Shown here: one piece after another, positions 25,159 to 32,895 of the stretch | Layout: every line of letters starts with the position of its first letter | Position numbering within the stretch: position 1 is the stretch's first letter | NCBI GenBank assembly: GCA_910579575.1 | Contig: CAJTUM010000001.1 | Coordinates: 176,132-240,131 of the forward strand | Direction of reading: 5' to 3' | Length of the DNA: 64,000 bases | Source of the DNA: an uncultured Eubacteriales bacterium | Lineage (GTDB): Bacteria; Bacillota; Clostridia; Oscillospirales; Butyricicoccaceae | Program-made: the position numbers and the translations under genes | The notes under the pieces: model-generated | Database searches by the model: none | Seen by the model: only the letters and a program-made list of their open reading frames with translations | What the model was told of the DNA's origin: nothing

Positions 25159-25656
25159 ATGCGCTTTGGTTTTTCTTATGTGGGGCTGCTGATGCTGCTG
25201 GCTCTGTTGATCCCCAATATTCTTTGGACAAAACGAAAACCCCAGGGCTATGAACAATGTGCCGCTCAAGAGAACCGGATTTTGCTGGGGTTGGAGCGGG
25301 CTGGGCAGGTTCTTGTCACTGCTTTGAGCCTGATTGTTTCGGATTTCAATCTGCGCCCCTGGCGCCCTTGGAACCTCTGGCTGGCCGGCGCGGCGGCGCT
25401 GATGCTCCTCTATGAGTTGTATTGGGTTCGTTATTTCTGCAGCAAAAGAACCCTGGTCGATTTTTATACCAGTTTCTGCGGCGTTCCGTTGGCCGGCGCC
25501 GTTTTACCGGTAACGGCGTTCTTTTTGCTGGCGATATACAAGAGAAATGTCCCGCTGGGCGGAGCGGTTCTTCTGCTGGGCGTTGGCCATATCGGTATCC
25601 ATTGGTCCGCCAAACAAAGGATAGACCCCCGTTCAAGCGCTCATCCATGGAAATAA
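25159..25656 (+). CDS. Multi-pass membrane protein, unknown function
   Basis: 165 residues with about five hydrophobic segments (about 5-25, 45-60, 75-95, 108-130, 135-150) and a short charged C-terminus. The ATG at 25159 has AAAGGAG 8 nt upstream, placed in the loop of a small CGATA/TATCG stem. The frame is open further upstream but only through repeat A. I recognise a conserved-looking pattern (LLYELYWVRYF, FCGVPLAGA) but no named family. Confidence 0.7.
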   Translation: MRFGFSYVGLLMLLALLIPNILWTKRKPQGYEQCAAQENRILLGLERAGQVLVTALSLIVSDFNLRPWRPWNLWLAGAAALMLLYELYWVRYFCSKRTLVDFYTSFCGVPLAGAVLPVTAFFLLAIYKRNVPLGGAVLLLGVGHIGIHWSAKQRIDPRSSAHPWK

Positions 25657-25734
25657 GAGGCTATCGCCCCCTTGTCTCTATTTGGTTTTAGGTTGCGTTT
25701 GAGATAACCTTCCCTTGCCAAAGAGAGGCCGGCG

Positions 25735-25868
25735 ACCATAACCGGTATCGGCAATCGTCAAACAAAGCGCCCGCAGCTACGGCGGCTTCAAAGCCCCGGC
25801 TGCGGGCGCAAATGGTTCTGTTGCCTCAAGGCCAAAACCGGTTACGGCCGGCGGGCCGCCCGGATCGG
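25735..25868 (-). repeat. GC-rich intergenic repeat, copy E, with terminator-like stem
   Basis: It lies directly after the stop of the M20 peptidase gene. It reads GGGCGGCCCGCCGGCC on the minus strand, then an 11-bp stem GCGCCCGCAGC / GCTGCGGGCGC (25767-25777 with 25799-25809). The same order is found after rny (copy C). In 25657-25734 I see nothing more. Confidence 0.5.
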
Positions 25869-25872
25869 TTGA

Positions 25873-27243
25873 TTAGAGGTTTTGGTAATCCAGGGTGATT
25901 GTGCCGTCTTCGTTGGCGGTAACGGCCTTTTTGTCCAGGAAAATCTTGTCGATAGCGGCGAAATAATCCTTCTTATCGGGGTAAACCAGCTCGGCTTCTG
26001 CGATGACCTTTTTGGCCAGGGCGCCGTCGTTGGCCAACAGAGCTTCGGCCATCAACACCTGATACTGGGCGGAAACCACCAGAGCGTTTTCCGGGTCGCT
26101 GATGCAATAGTCGGAACCATGGCCTACGCCGGAAGCGCCGGAAGCCATGGGCTGGACGGTGGGCATGACGCAGGAAACGTCGCCCATATCGGTGCAGCCA
26201 GTGCCCCAGCGAGTCTCTTCTTGGATGTAATCCTCGCCAAAAGCTTCCTTGACAACGTCCACAGTAATCTGATACAGGTTCTTATCGTTATACAGCGGGC
26301 AGTAGCCGGGATAATCCTGCAAATGCACGTTGGCGCCCATGGCGGCGGCGGAAGAAGCCAGCGCCCGGTTGATGCGGTTGTTGGCGGAAACAATGGCTTC
26401 GATGCTGGCGCCGCGGACATAGCTCTCTACCCGCACGTCGTTGGGGATGGCGTTGACAGCGCCGCCGCCCCGGGTGACAATGGGATGGAAGCGGATGTAA
26501 TCCTTCTCCTGGAAGGTTTCCCGCAGGGCGTTGACGGCGTTGAGGCCCAAGTTGGCGGCATACAGGGCGTTGACGCCCAGATGGGGCGCGCCGCCGGCGT
26601 GGGAGGAAACTCCTTCGTAATCGATATTTTTGGTCAGGCAGCCGTTGTTGCCGATGCTGACGCCGATGCCCTTTTTCTCGCTGTTGGAGGTGTGTACCAG
26701 CAGGGCGATGTCGCAATCGTCCATAAAGCCCCGATACATGAATTCCACTTTGCCGCCGAAATATTTGATGATTCCTTTTTCCCGCAGAGAAGCCCGATAG
26801 CCGATCTCAATCAGCTCTTCGGCGGGCACGGCCATCAGGCGGATGGAGCCGCTCATGCCGTCCAACGCGCCGGGCTGCTTCAGCGCGGCGGCGATGCCCA
26901 GCAGGGCGGCGGACTGGGCGTGGTGGCCGCAGGCGTGGACAAAGCCGGTTTCCGGGTCGCACTCAGGGTGAGTGGCCACAATCAGGCTGTCCAGCTCGCC
27001 CATAATCAGCAGCTTGGGGCCGGGGCGGCCGGTGTCGACGTCGGTATAGAAGCCCGGGATATTGCCGGCTTCCACCAGCTCATAGCCCAGTTCCTTGTAT
27101 TTCTCGGCCAGATATTTGTGGGTTTCCCACTCGCGGTAGCCGGTTTCCGGGTGTTTCCAGATATGGCGTTCGGCGGCGAACATCAGGTCCCGCTGGCCGG
27201 CCACGATGTCTTTCAGCTTGGCAATGCGTTCTTGATTCAGCAT
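25873..27243 (-). CDS. M20 family metallopeptidase/amidohydrolase
   Basis: 456 residues from the ATG at 27243, which has AAGGAGAGG; a GTG at 27261 overlaps that site and is rejected. Metal-site motifs: HPETGYREWE near 36-45, GELDSL, ACGHHAQSA, VPAEE. The dimerisation domain is intact. The family includes AbgB-like and p-aminobenzoyl-glutamate or peptide amidohydrolases; the substrate is undetermined. It is single, with an extended -10 promoter upstream and repeat E downstream. Confidence 0.88.
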   Translation of the reverse strand: MLNQERIAKLKDIVAGQRDLMFAAERHIWKHPETGYREWETHKYLAEKYKELGYELVEAGNIPGFYTDVDTGRPGPKLLIMGELDSLIVATHPECDPETGFVHACGHHAQSAALLGIAAALKQPGALDGMSGSIRLMAVPAEELIEIGYRASLREKGIIKYFGGKVEFMYRGFMDDCDIALLVHTSNSEKKGIGVSIGNNGCLTKNIDYEGVSSHAGGAPHLGVNALYAANLGLNAVNALRETFQEKDYIRFHPIVTRGGGAVNAIPNDVRVESYVRGASIEAIVSANNRINRALASSAAAMGANVHLQDYPGYCPLYNDKNLYQITVDVVKEAFGEDYIQEETRWGTGCTDMGDVSCVMPTVQPMASGASGVGHGSDYCISDPENALVVSAQYQVLMAEALLANDGALAKKVIAEAELVYPDKKDYFAAIDKIFLDKKAVTANEDGTITLDYQNL

Positions 27244-27309
27244 TTTAATCCTCTCCTTCACGAGCTGCTTGGCAGCAATTCAGTTTCGGACATACTTAAA
27301 CCTACTATT

Positions 27310-27318
27310 TCTATTATA
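27310..27318 (-). promoter_or_regulatory. Extended -10 promoter of the M20 gene
   Basis: Minus strand TGATATAAT (TGn plus TATAAT, -10 hexamer at 27313-27318), about 70 nt before the start codon; no good -35 is seen. Confidence 0.55.
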
Positions 27319-27413
27319 TCAGATTTCCTTTCAAAGAAAAAGAAGCCGCCCCCAAATTTCCTCTATCGGATGTGGAGAAAATCAGCCTCCGTTTTTGTGC
27401 ATTCTGCCAAGTC

Positions 27414-27606
27414 GGGAAGGCCCGACGGCCAGGCTCGTGTGAGCGCGGAGGCGTCGTCAACCGCGGCGCTCGCCCGCCTCGGCCCTTTGCGTAAAGGCCG
27501 ATGGCGCTATCGCTCAGGGCTGGACGCGCGCCCAACTTCGCAGTACGCCTGTCGGCGCGTACCGGCCTCGGGCGCAAGGGCGCATGAATCGATTGAGCCA
27601 AACAGG
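27414..27606 (+). repeat. GC-rich intergenic repeat, copy B
   Basis: Starts GGGAAGGCCCGACGGCC and shares CTCGTGTGAGCG...GGAGG with copy D; its far end (CGCATGAATCG...GCC.AAACAGG) matches the far end of copy D (CCCATGAATCG...AGAAACGGAG). It also carries CTGTCGGCGC, a partial palindrome seen in C, D and near pnp. No gene is seen in 27244-27625. Confidence 0.5.
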
Positions 27607-27625
27607 TTGGCCTCCTTACAGTTTG

Positions 27626-28219
27626 CTATTGTTCCTCCAAAGGCGGGAAAAACCAACGGGATTTTTCCATCACTGCTTCCCACAGCTTATCGTTCAAAGG
27701 GCCTGTGTCAAATTCGGCGGCATATTGATAGGTCGTTGGCGAAAGCCCATTTTCTTCTATGCCGCGCAGGATTGTGCGAAAACGATCGTGATAAATCAGC
27801 CAGAGGGGGTTGCGGATTCGATGGGGCGTCTCCAAACTGACAATTCCATGGGCGCTGACAACGCCATAGGGGCTGTCAAATTCCAGCCATACAGAGGGGC
27901 CTTCTCCAGTATATCCTTGTGTAAACGCTTTTTCATACCGAAAACTGTCAATCCATTCCCCCGCCAGCCGGCGCTGTTCGTCAGTCAGCTGAGCGGAGGT
28001 TTTTTGGCGGGTTGGAACGCCGTTCAGCCAATCTGCCGCGAAAAGAGTGAATTTCGTGGTTTCCGGGTCAAAGGAGGCCAGCGCCTGCTCCACGGCCCGG
28101 CGAACGCGCCATTCATAATAGGCCCGGCTTCCATGGGCGGCGGAAAGCGCGGCCAGCACGAGCAGAGGCGCCAGCAGCGCAAACTGAACCTGCCAAGGCA
28201 GGCGGCGAAGATATTTCAT
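27626..28219 (-). CDS. Membrane-anchored paralogue 1 of a three-member family, unknown function
   Basis: 197 residues with one N-terminal membrane helix (about 10-30), the rest extracytoplasmic by charge. The pattern ALASFDPETTKF, KTSAQLTDEQRRL, DSFRYEKAF, WLEFDSPYGVV is shared with the proteins at 28575 and 29084 (about 30 % by eye). GGAGGG lies 9 nt before the ATG. An extended -10 (28301-28306) lies upstream. I recognise no named family. Confidence 0.7.
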   Translation of the reverse strand: MKYLRRLPWQVQFALLAPLLVLAALSAAHGSRAYYEWRVRRAVEQALASFDPETTKFTLFAADWLNGVPTRQKTSAQLTDEQRRLAGEWIDSFRYEKAFTQGYTGEGPSVWLEFDSPYGVVSAHGIVSLETPHRIRNPLWLIYHDRFRTILRGIEENGLSPTTYQYAAEFDTGPLNDKLWEAVMEKSRWFFPPLEEQ

Positions 28220-28524
28220 TCAGCATCATCCCTCCCCAGATTCTCGACGCTCCGATTTTGGTGGAAACAGGAAATGAAATCGCGAAGAGTTTCCTCTTTT
28301 ATTATAGCAAATCCGCCGAAAAAGGGAAAGACGCCCAGAGAAAAATTTTCTGACGCCCGATTCGGGGGGGGGGCCGGCTTTCTGCACCAGGGACAATGCA
28401 ATCGAGCAAAGCGATTTTGGAACCAAAAAAGAAAATCGCATAACATGACGACCGGCACAGTGGTCGTCAGCTGGCGTTCCAGCCAGACCGTGAATTTGGC
28501 CAGCTGCCAAGCAGAAAGATACAT
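28216..28524 (-). other. Doubtful 102-codon ORF with a G10/C10 tract, perhaps a gene remnant
   Basis: The first 55 codons could encode a membrane/zinc-ribbon fragment (FWFQNRFARLHCPWC), similar in style to the zinc-ribbon protein at 30899. A run of ten G on the plus strand (28364-28373) follows, after which the reading becomes Pro-rich and then runs through the promoter of paralogue 1. The stop overlaps the next ATG by 4 nt. The ribosome-binding site is poor. Either a decayed gene or chance. Confidence 0.25.
28301..28309 (-). promoter_or_regulatory. Extended -10 upstream of paralogue 1
   Basis: Minus strand TGCTATAAT (hexamer at 28301-28306), about 80 nt before the start; TTTCCC 17 nt upstream is a weak -35. 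Confidence 0.5.
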
Positions 28525-28574
28525 GGGGAATCGCCTTTTGCTATTGTTTGCGTCGGCAGTTTACAAATTGGACA

Positions 28575-29051
28575 TTATTTTTCGGTTTCATCCTGCTTCG
28601 CAAGATTGATCAGCAGGTTGACGAGCTTCTGGGAACAATCGCTGTCCGCCTCAAACCGGGCTGCCCAGACACCGCCCAAAGGGCCGGTCCAATGCGCCTG
28701 GCCTTCTGCCAAAGACACCCGGCCATGAGGCGTGTCGAAATCCAAGAAGACACACGGTCCGCCGTCCACACGAAATTCTCTCAAAAAGACGGTTTTTTCA
28801 AAGCAGTAACTGTCCACATATTGCTGGACCAAATCCAGCTGATCTGGCGTCAGCTGGTCAGAGCGCACATCAAGAGGAGGCAGCGGGATAAAGGTGGAAA
28901 TCTCAAAATCCGTCTCATGGGCGTCAAAGGAATCAATGGCCTGTCGCATCTGCCAAGCGGCAAACCAAAAAGGCAGGCGGAACAACAAAAACAGGCCCAG
29001 CAGAAAAAGTATGGCTTTTTCGCCAGGGGAGAGCTTGTATTTTTGTTTCAT
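28575..29051 (-). CDS. Membrane-anchored paralogue 2, unknown function
   Basis: 158 residues from the ATG at 29051 with AGGAGG 5 nt upstream; an ATG seven codons earlier lies before the site and is rejected. One membrane helix (about 15-35), then QAIDSFDAHETDF, DQLTPDQLDL, VDGGPCVFLDFDTPHGRVSL, matching paralogues 1 and 3. It lies 32 nt downstream of paralogue 3, probably on one transcript. Confidence 0.7.
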   Translation of the reverse strand: MKQKYKLSPGEKAILFLLGLFLLFRLPFWFAAWQMRQAIDSFDAHETDFEISTFIPLPPLDVRSDQLTPDQLDLVQQYVDSYCFEKTVFLREFRVDGGPCVFLDFDTPHGRVSLAEGQAHWTGPLGGVWAARFEADSDCSQKLVNLLINLAKQDETEK

Positions 29052-29083
29052 GAAACCTCCTTTATGACACAAAAATAAGCGGA

Positions 29084-29608
29084 TCAGAATTCATCATCTG
29101 AGGTTTCAATGCCAAAAGCATGGAGAAGCGCATTATAATCCTCCCAATCTATTTCAAAATGGGCATAATGCTCTTGCCCATCCGGGGTTTTGAGAAAGAC
29201 CCTGCCAGGGTCCGTATAGATATGGCCCCAAGGGCAGTCAAACTCCAATTTTGCTCCGCCTCCGCCGTCTACATACCAAAAATTCTCCATGGAAACAAGT
29301 TTTTTAAATCGGAAATGATCCGTATATCGCTGGAGCAAATTGCGCTGCTCCGGGGTCAATTCGGCAGCAGTTTTCTGAACATTGATCTTTTTTTGATTGA
29401 AGTAATAGTAAAAACTCCAGGTGAAGTCCATGGCATGGGCATCAAAAGACGCCATTGCCTGCTCCAAAAGAAGCCGGCTCATGCTGTCATTCTGCTGCCG
29501 TAATGTTTCGATTTCTTGTTTTTGGTTTTTGATCGTGTAAAACCCATAGAAAAATACAGCGCAAATCAGCAAAAACAGGGTGACGAAATACTTATCTTTT
29601 TTTCTCAT
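29084..29608 (-). CDS. Membrane-anchored paralogue 3, unknown function
   Basis: 174 residues: membrane helix (about 8-27), short coiled coil (KQEIETLRQQNDSM), then the shared module: QAMASFDAHAMDF, KTAAELTPEQRNLL, FRFKKLV, VDGGGGAKLEFDCPWGHIY, TPDGQEHYAHFEID. AGGAGG lies 8 nt upstream of the ATG, directly after the terminator of the papain-like gene, leaving no room for a separate promoter; expression probably depends on read-through. Confidence 0.7.
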   Translation of the reverse strand: MRKKDKYFVTLFLLICAVFFYGFYTIKNQKQEIETLRQQNDSMSRLLLEQAMASFDAHAMDFTWSFYYYFNQKKINVQKTAAELTPEQRNLLQRYTDHFRFKKLVSMENFWYVDGGGGAKLEFDCPWGHIYTDPGRVFLKTPDGQEHYAHFEIDWEDYNALLHAFGIETSDDEF

Positions 29609-29622
29609 ATGGAAGCCTCCTG

Positions 29623-29655
29623 AAAAGCGCCTCTGTGTGAAACAGAGGCGCTTTT
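29623..29655 (-). terminator. Terminator of the papain-like protein gene
   Basis: 14-bp stem AAAAGCGCCTCTGT / ACAGAGGCGCTTTT with a 5-nt loop, 1-2 nt after the stop codon. The RNA then continues CAGGAGG, so the ribosome-binding site of the next gene follows at once and the U-tract is only the UUUU of the stem. Confidence 0.6.
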
Positions 29656-29656
29656 C

Positions 29657-30724
29657 TTAGTTAAATCGTACATATTTCTTCTGGGTCATAATGCAATCGC
29701 CGTCATCGATACTAAAGGTTCCGTTAGAGTTCATTTGAACAACTAACAGCCCTCCATTATACTTCCATGGATTCATGATACGATAATAGACGACACTATT
29801 ACTGATATAACAACCTCGTACAACAACAGAATGACCGTGGTAATTTTGGGAAGAGCCATTGTTCAAACTAGCATGAAGGGGGCGGCCATTAGATGCATGG
29901 CTGTATACTACATCATAAGACAAAGGATATTGAACCAATGTCGCCTTTATTTGGTATACATTATTATACCAAGAAGTGTATTCCCATGGCTCGGCACCCT
30001 GTAGGCCGTTTCCAGTAGCGGTTGCAACCTGACTCGCGAGATAATTGGTGCCTTTATAATAATTTATGATAGAGGCCATACAAGCAGCCCAACAAATGTC
30101 AGCATTTCCCTGCGTTACATATTTCACAGGCACCGTACCGCTATCCTCACCGTAGGCCCTACTTTTGGGAACCTCCTGAATCGCTGTCACGGGAACGGCT
30201 TCGCTACATTCCACATCAGGGGTCAGGGACAGAGCGGCAGGGGCGGTGGAATCCTCAAAATAGGACAGGGTTTCCGTTTCGCCTTCATCGTTGATGAACT
30301 GGATCGAACCCTCGTTTACCACCAAAGCCACATTGGCATTGTCGGCGATAAACTCATTCAGCTGCTCGGCAAATTGAGGACCTGCCTGGAAACTGAGTTC
30401 GCCGTCTTCGGTCTGCATCACTGTGGCAATGGTAATCACCTGGCCGTCTGCGAACACGGGGTACATGGCGTAGGGCAGTTCGCCCAATTCGGAGTTATAG
30501 GCGGAAAGCCGCTTGCCCAGGTAAACCTGGCAGCCCGGCTCCAGGAAGCTGAGTTCCTCTTCCCGCATGAAGGGAAGGGTATTGCCCAAATGCTCTTGGG
30601 CGTAGTCCATCCAGGGGTCGTCTTGGGCGGGCGCTTCGTCCCTCACCGCGTAGACAGACAAGGCCGATACCATCATCAGGTCGGCCAACAGCATGGCCAA
30701 AAGCCTTCTGGTCATTCGCTTCAT
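29657..30724 (-). CDS. Secreted papain-like cysteine peptidase (C39/C70-like fold)
   Basis: 355 residues. Signal peptide (1 to about 26, ending VYA), a pro-region or unknown domain (about 30-195), then a papain-like domain with Gln205, Cys211 (QGNADICWAAC), His298 (YHGHSVVVRG) and Asn318 (IMNPW), a complete Gln-Cys-His-Asn set. It is presumably exported and self-processed. The ATG has no ribosome-binding site: compared with the duplicate cassette at 32448-32491, a 46-bp segment carrying the site is missing. So the protein may be poorly expressed. Base composition is AT-richer than its neighbours in the C-terminal half, suggesting transfer. Confidence 0.8.
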   Translation of the reverse strand: MKRMTRRLLAMLLADLMMVSALSVYAVRDEAPAQDDPWMDYAQEHLGNTLPFMREEELSFLEPGCQVYLGKRLSAYNSELGELPYAMYPVFADGQVITIATVMQTEDGELSFQAGPQFAEQLNEFIADNANVALVVNEGSIQFINDEGETETLSYFEDSTAPAALSLTPDVECSEAVPVTAIQEVPKSRAYGEDSGTVPVKYVTQGNADICWAACMASIINYYKGTNYLASQVATATGNGLQGAEPWEYTSWYNNVYQIKATLVQYPLSYDVVYSHASNGRPLHASLNNGSSQNYHGHSVVVRGCYISNSVVYYRIMNPWKYNGGLLVVQMNSNGTFSIDDGDCIMTQKKYVRFN

Positions 30725-30881
30725 TACAGCAGCGCTTACTGTATGATAAAAGAATAAACTGATGAAAAAGAAAAGTCAATACAAGGAGGGGAATTTCGGC
30801 GTCATATACAAATTTGCCCACTGGCATTTGTGTAATTTAACCAAATTTTCAGATTGCCAGGATAAACTGTGCCGCGACGGG
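30721..30881 (-). repeat. Promoter cassette duplicate, copy 1
   Basis: About 161 bp nearly identical to 32491-32651 (offset 1770), including the promoter TTGACT (30774-30779), 17-nt spacer, TATTCT (30751-30756). The predicted start lies near 30744, about 20 nt before the ATG. The adjoining signal-peptide codons are also duplicated. Confidence 0.85.
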
Positions 30882-30898
30882 TATGTTCCGTTTTTGGT

Positions 30899-31423
30899 TT
30901 ACTGGATATGGGAATCTCGGCGGGCGGCGCTGTTTGCCGTCCACGATAACAGGGCGAAAAACAGGAGGATCAGCCAAGCCGGCAGGCCGGGGGAAGGGCG
31001 CAAAATGAGGAGGAAAAGGGCTGTGGAAACCGCGCAATAGGCGGAACATTCGCGGACAAAGCCCCAAAGTTGGTTGCGGCCGGCAGCCGCGGAAACGCTC
31101 TTGGGCGGCCAGGGCAGGCGCTCCGGTTTGGAGATTGGCAGGATCGGATGTAAATCGTTGTTGCGGCAATAGGGGCAGAAAAATTGATCCATAGCCATGA
31201 TCTCCCGACGCGTCAATCTGCGGCCGCAATAGGGGCATTTTTGGAAATAAATCACAGGGTTTAAGGCGGATAACAGCAGCAGCGCCTCGTCCCACACTGT
31301 GGAAAGCCGGAGCCCCAGGAACAGATCATAAAACAAGATAAGGGCTTGAAAGGTCAAAAACGCAGTAAGCCCCAACCGCCGCAGTCGAAAAAGGGTTTGA
31401 ATGGTTCGGATTTGACGCAGCAA
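30899..31423 (-). CDS. Zinc-ribbon membrane protein, unknown function
   Basis: 174 residues, TTG start at 31423 with GAGGTG 7 nt upstream. A hydrophobic segment near 18-40, a second near 45-60, a zinc ribbon made of CPYC (near 63-66) and CPYC (near 83-86), and a C-terminal membrane pair (about 125-165). It may bind zinc on the cytoplasmic side. It lies between the two duplicated-cassette genes. No family recognised. Confidence 0.65.
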   Translation of the reverse strand: MLRQIRTIQTLFRLRRLGLTAFLTFQALILFYDLFLGLRLSTVWDEALLLLSALNPVIYFQKCPYCGRRLTRREIMAMDQFFCPYCRNNDLHPILPISKPERLPWPPKSVSAAAGRNQLWGFVRECSAYCAVSTALFLLILRPSPGLPAWLILLFFALLSWTANSAARRDSHIQ

Positions 31424-31443
31424 ACAAAATCACCTCACTTAAA

Positions 31444-31475
31444 AACAAAAGCCTGTAAAGATACAGGCTTTTGTT
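31444..31475 (-). terminator. Terminator of the AT-rich secreted protein gene
   Basis: 14-bp stem AACAAAAGCCTGTA / TACAGGCTTTTGTT with a 4-nt loop; minus-strand RNA continues with UUU after a U-rich right arm. Confidence 0.8.
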
Positions 31476-31482
31476 TGGATTG

Positions 31483-32448
31483 TTAATGGGTGTACGACCA
31501 GTATCCATCACGAATAAGGCCACTATAAGAAGTATCTTGATAGTAAGACTGATTCGGCGAATAGATGGTGTCCAAAAGAACAAGTTGTATGGCGACAGAA
31601 CGACCATGATCACTAAGGCCTAACCGATAATCAGCCCTTGTTGCTTGACTATAAGGACCGGCCTTTCCGTTGACAGACGTATAATGGTTAAAGTATGCGC
31701 TACAGTCATAAAACACCATTGTACCAGAGGAAACAAATTCATCACTAGGCAAGTTATACATATTGCAAATAGCAGTGATCATCTGACGGGAGTTGTTACC
31801 CTTCATCAGCAATTCTCCAATAGGTCCTTGGAGCGAAGCAAGAAAGGAAGCTATTTTTTGCTTTCCTTGATACCCATAAGTGGTATTCAAGCTAATTACA
31901 GTATCAAGCATCCCTTTTACGACAATAGTATTTCCGGGATAAGTAGTGGTATCGGTTTTCAGGACACGATTGCTGTAACTTGATCCATAAAGCTGCCTCA
32001 TCTTACCTTCCAATACAGAGTATGTATTGTTGGGATCACTTGTAGTTGCGTAAGAAGAAATAGATTGCGTATTTGCAATCATGGTATTCTCAGGGTGGGA
32101 AGGTAAATTCTCCAAGCAGTAGGATAAGATACTATTTCGCACTTCTGGAGAATTTAAATCAGCATCAGTCGTTAATTGAGGAACTTGTAGAAAAGTGTAT
32201 TCTTGCACAATACCAGACGATGTCTCGGATGAACAAAAAAACAAGGAATCATCCGTATATGCAGAGAATCCATATGTCATACCATCCACAAAATCAATCC
32301 ATGTGATAGTGCCATCTTGGCAGACAAATACATCAGATTCGCCATACAAGACAGTTGTTCCCTCCCCTGCCGCATAGACAGGCAAGGCCGATACCATCAT
32401 CAGGGCGGCCAGCAACATGGCCAAAAGCCTTCTGGTCATTCGCTTCAT
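31483..32448 (-). CDS. Secreted protein of unknown function, AT-rich
   Basis: 321 residues. The signal peptide (1 to about 26) is almost identical to that of the papain-like protein at 29657, but the mature part (about 27-321) is unrelated: Ser/Thr/Tyr/Asn-rich, with few Cys (FFCSS, ILSYC, AICNMY, FYDCSAYF). The codon use is visibly AT-richer than the flanking genes, a sign of recent acquisition. AAAGGAG lies about 9 nt upstream. I recognise no domain. Confidence 0.75.
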   Translation of the reverse strand: MKRMTRRLLAMLLAALMMVSALPVYAAGEGTTVLYGESDVFVCQDGTITWIDFVDGMTYGFSAYTDDSLFFCSSETSSGIVQEYTFLQVPQLTTDADLNSPEVRNSILSYCLENLPSHPENTMIANTQSISSYATTSDPNNTYSVLEGKMRQLYGSSYSNRVLKTDTTTYPGNTIVVKGMLDTVISLNTTYGYQGKQKIASFLASLQGPIGELLMKGNNSRQMITAICNMYNLPSDEFVSSGTMVFYDCSAYFNHYTSVNGKAGPYSQATRADYRLGLSDHGRSVAIQLVLLDTIYSPNQSYYQDTSYSGLIRDGYWSYTH

Positions 32449-32490
32449 TTCATCATTCTCCTTTCGACATACCGAAAAACATCAAATACT

Positions 32491-32651
32491 TCATTGTAGC
32501 AGCGCTTACTGTATGATAAAAGAATAAACTGATGAAAAAGAAAAGTCAATACAAGGAGGGGAATTTCGGCGCTATATACAAATTTGACCACGGTTATTTG
32601 TGTAATTTAACCAAATTTTCAGATTGCCAGGATAAGCCGTGCCGCGGCGGG
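32491..32651 (-). repeat. Promoter cassette duplicate, copy 2
   Basis: Partner of 30721-30881. Promoter TTGACT (32544-32549), 17-nt spacer, TATTCT (32521-32526). Unlike copy 1 it is followed by an extra 46 bp, bounded by CTTCATT at 32443-32449 and 32489-32495, which carries the ribosome-binding site. Confidence 0.85.
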
Positions 32652-32893
32652 CGAGCTCTGGTTTGGCTTGGCCAATGTATCCGTCTCGGCGCTCGAAGTG
32701 GGGGCTGCCCAAAGGCCTTGACTCCAAGCAACCGTGCCTCTGTATTTGCCGAGCAAAACATAGGGCCTGCCCGTCGGCGCTTGCCGACAAAGTGCCCGCA
32801 GCCAGGATCTGCACAGAGGCTCCGGCTGCGGGCACATATGTTGTTATTTCGTTTTTGCCGAAACGGAGTACGGCTATCGGGCCTCCCGGACCG
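32652..32893 (-). repeat. GC-rich intergenic repeat, copy C, with terminator-like stem
   Basis: Follows the rny stop. It begins GGGAGGCCCGATAGCC on the minus strand, contains ACGGAGTACGGC (plus strand) also found in copy D, a perfect 12-bp stem GTGCCCGCAGCC / GGCTGCGGGCAC (32792-32803 with 32824-32835) like that of copy E, and GTCGGCGC..GCCGAC. The space 32449-32895 holds only this and the promoter cassette. Confidence 0.5.
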
Positions 32894-32895
32894 AC

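Noticed and set aside
25882..27840. 652-codon open frame on the plus strand
   Set aside because: It is the antisense shadow of the M20 peptidase plus repeat B; no ribosome-binding site, composition typical of an antisense GC-rich frame.
29657..32660. Insertion sequence or phage carrying the two secreted proteins
   Set aside because: No transposase, integrase, terminal inverted repeats or tRNA target were seen; duplication of a promoter cassette explains the repeats better.
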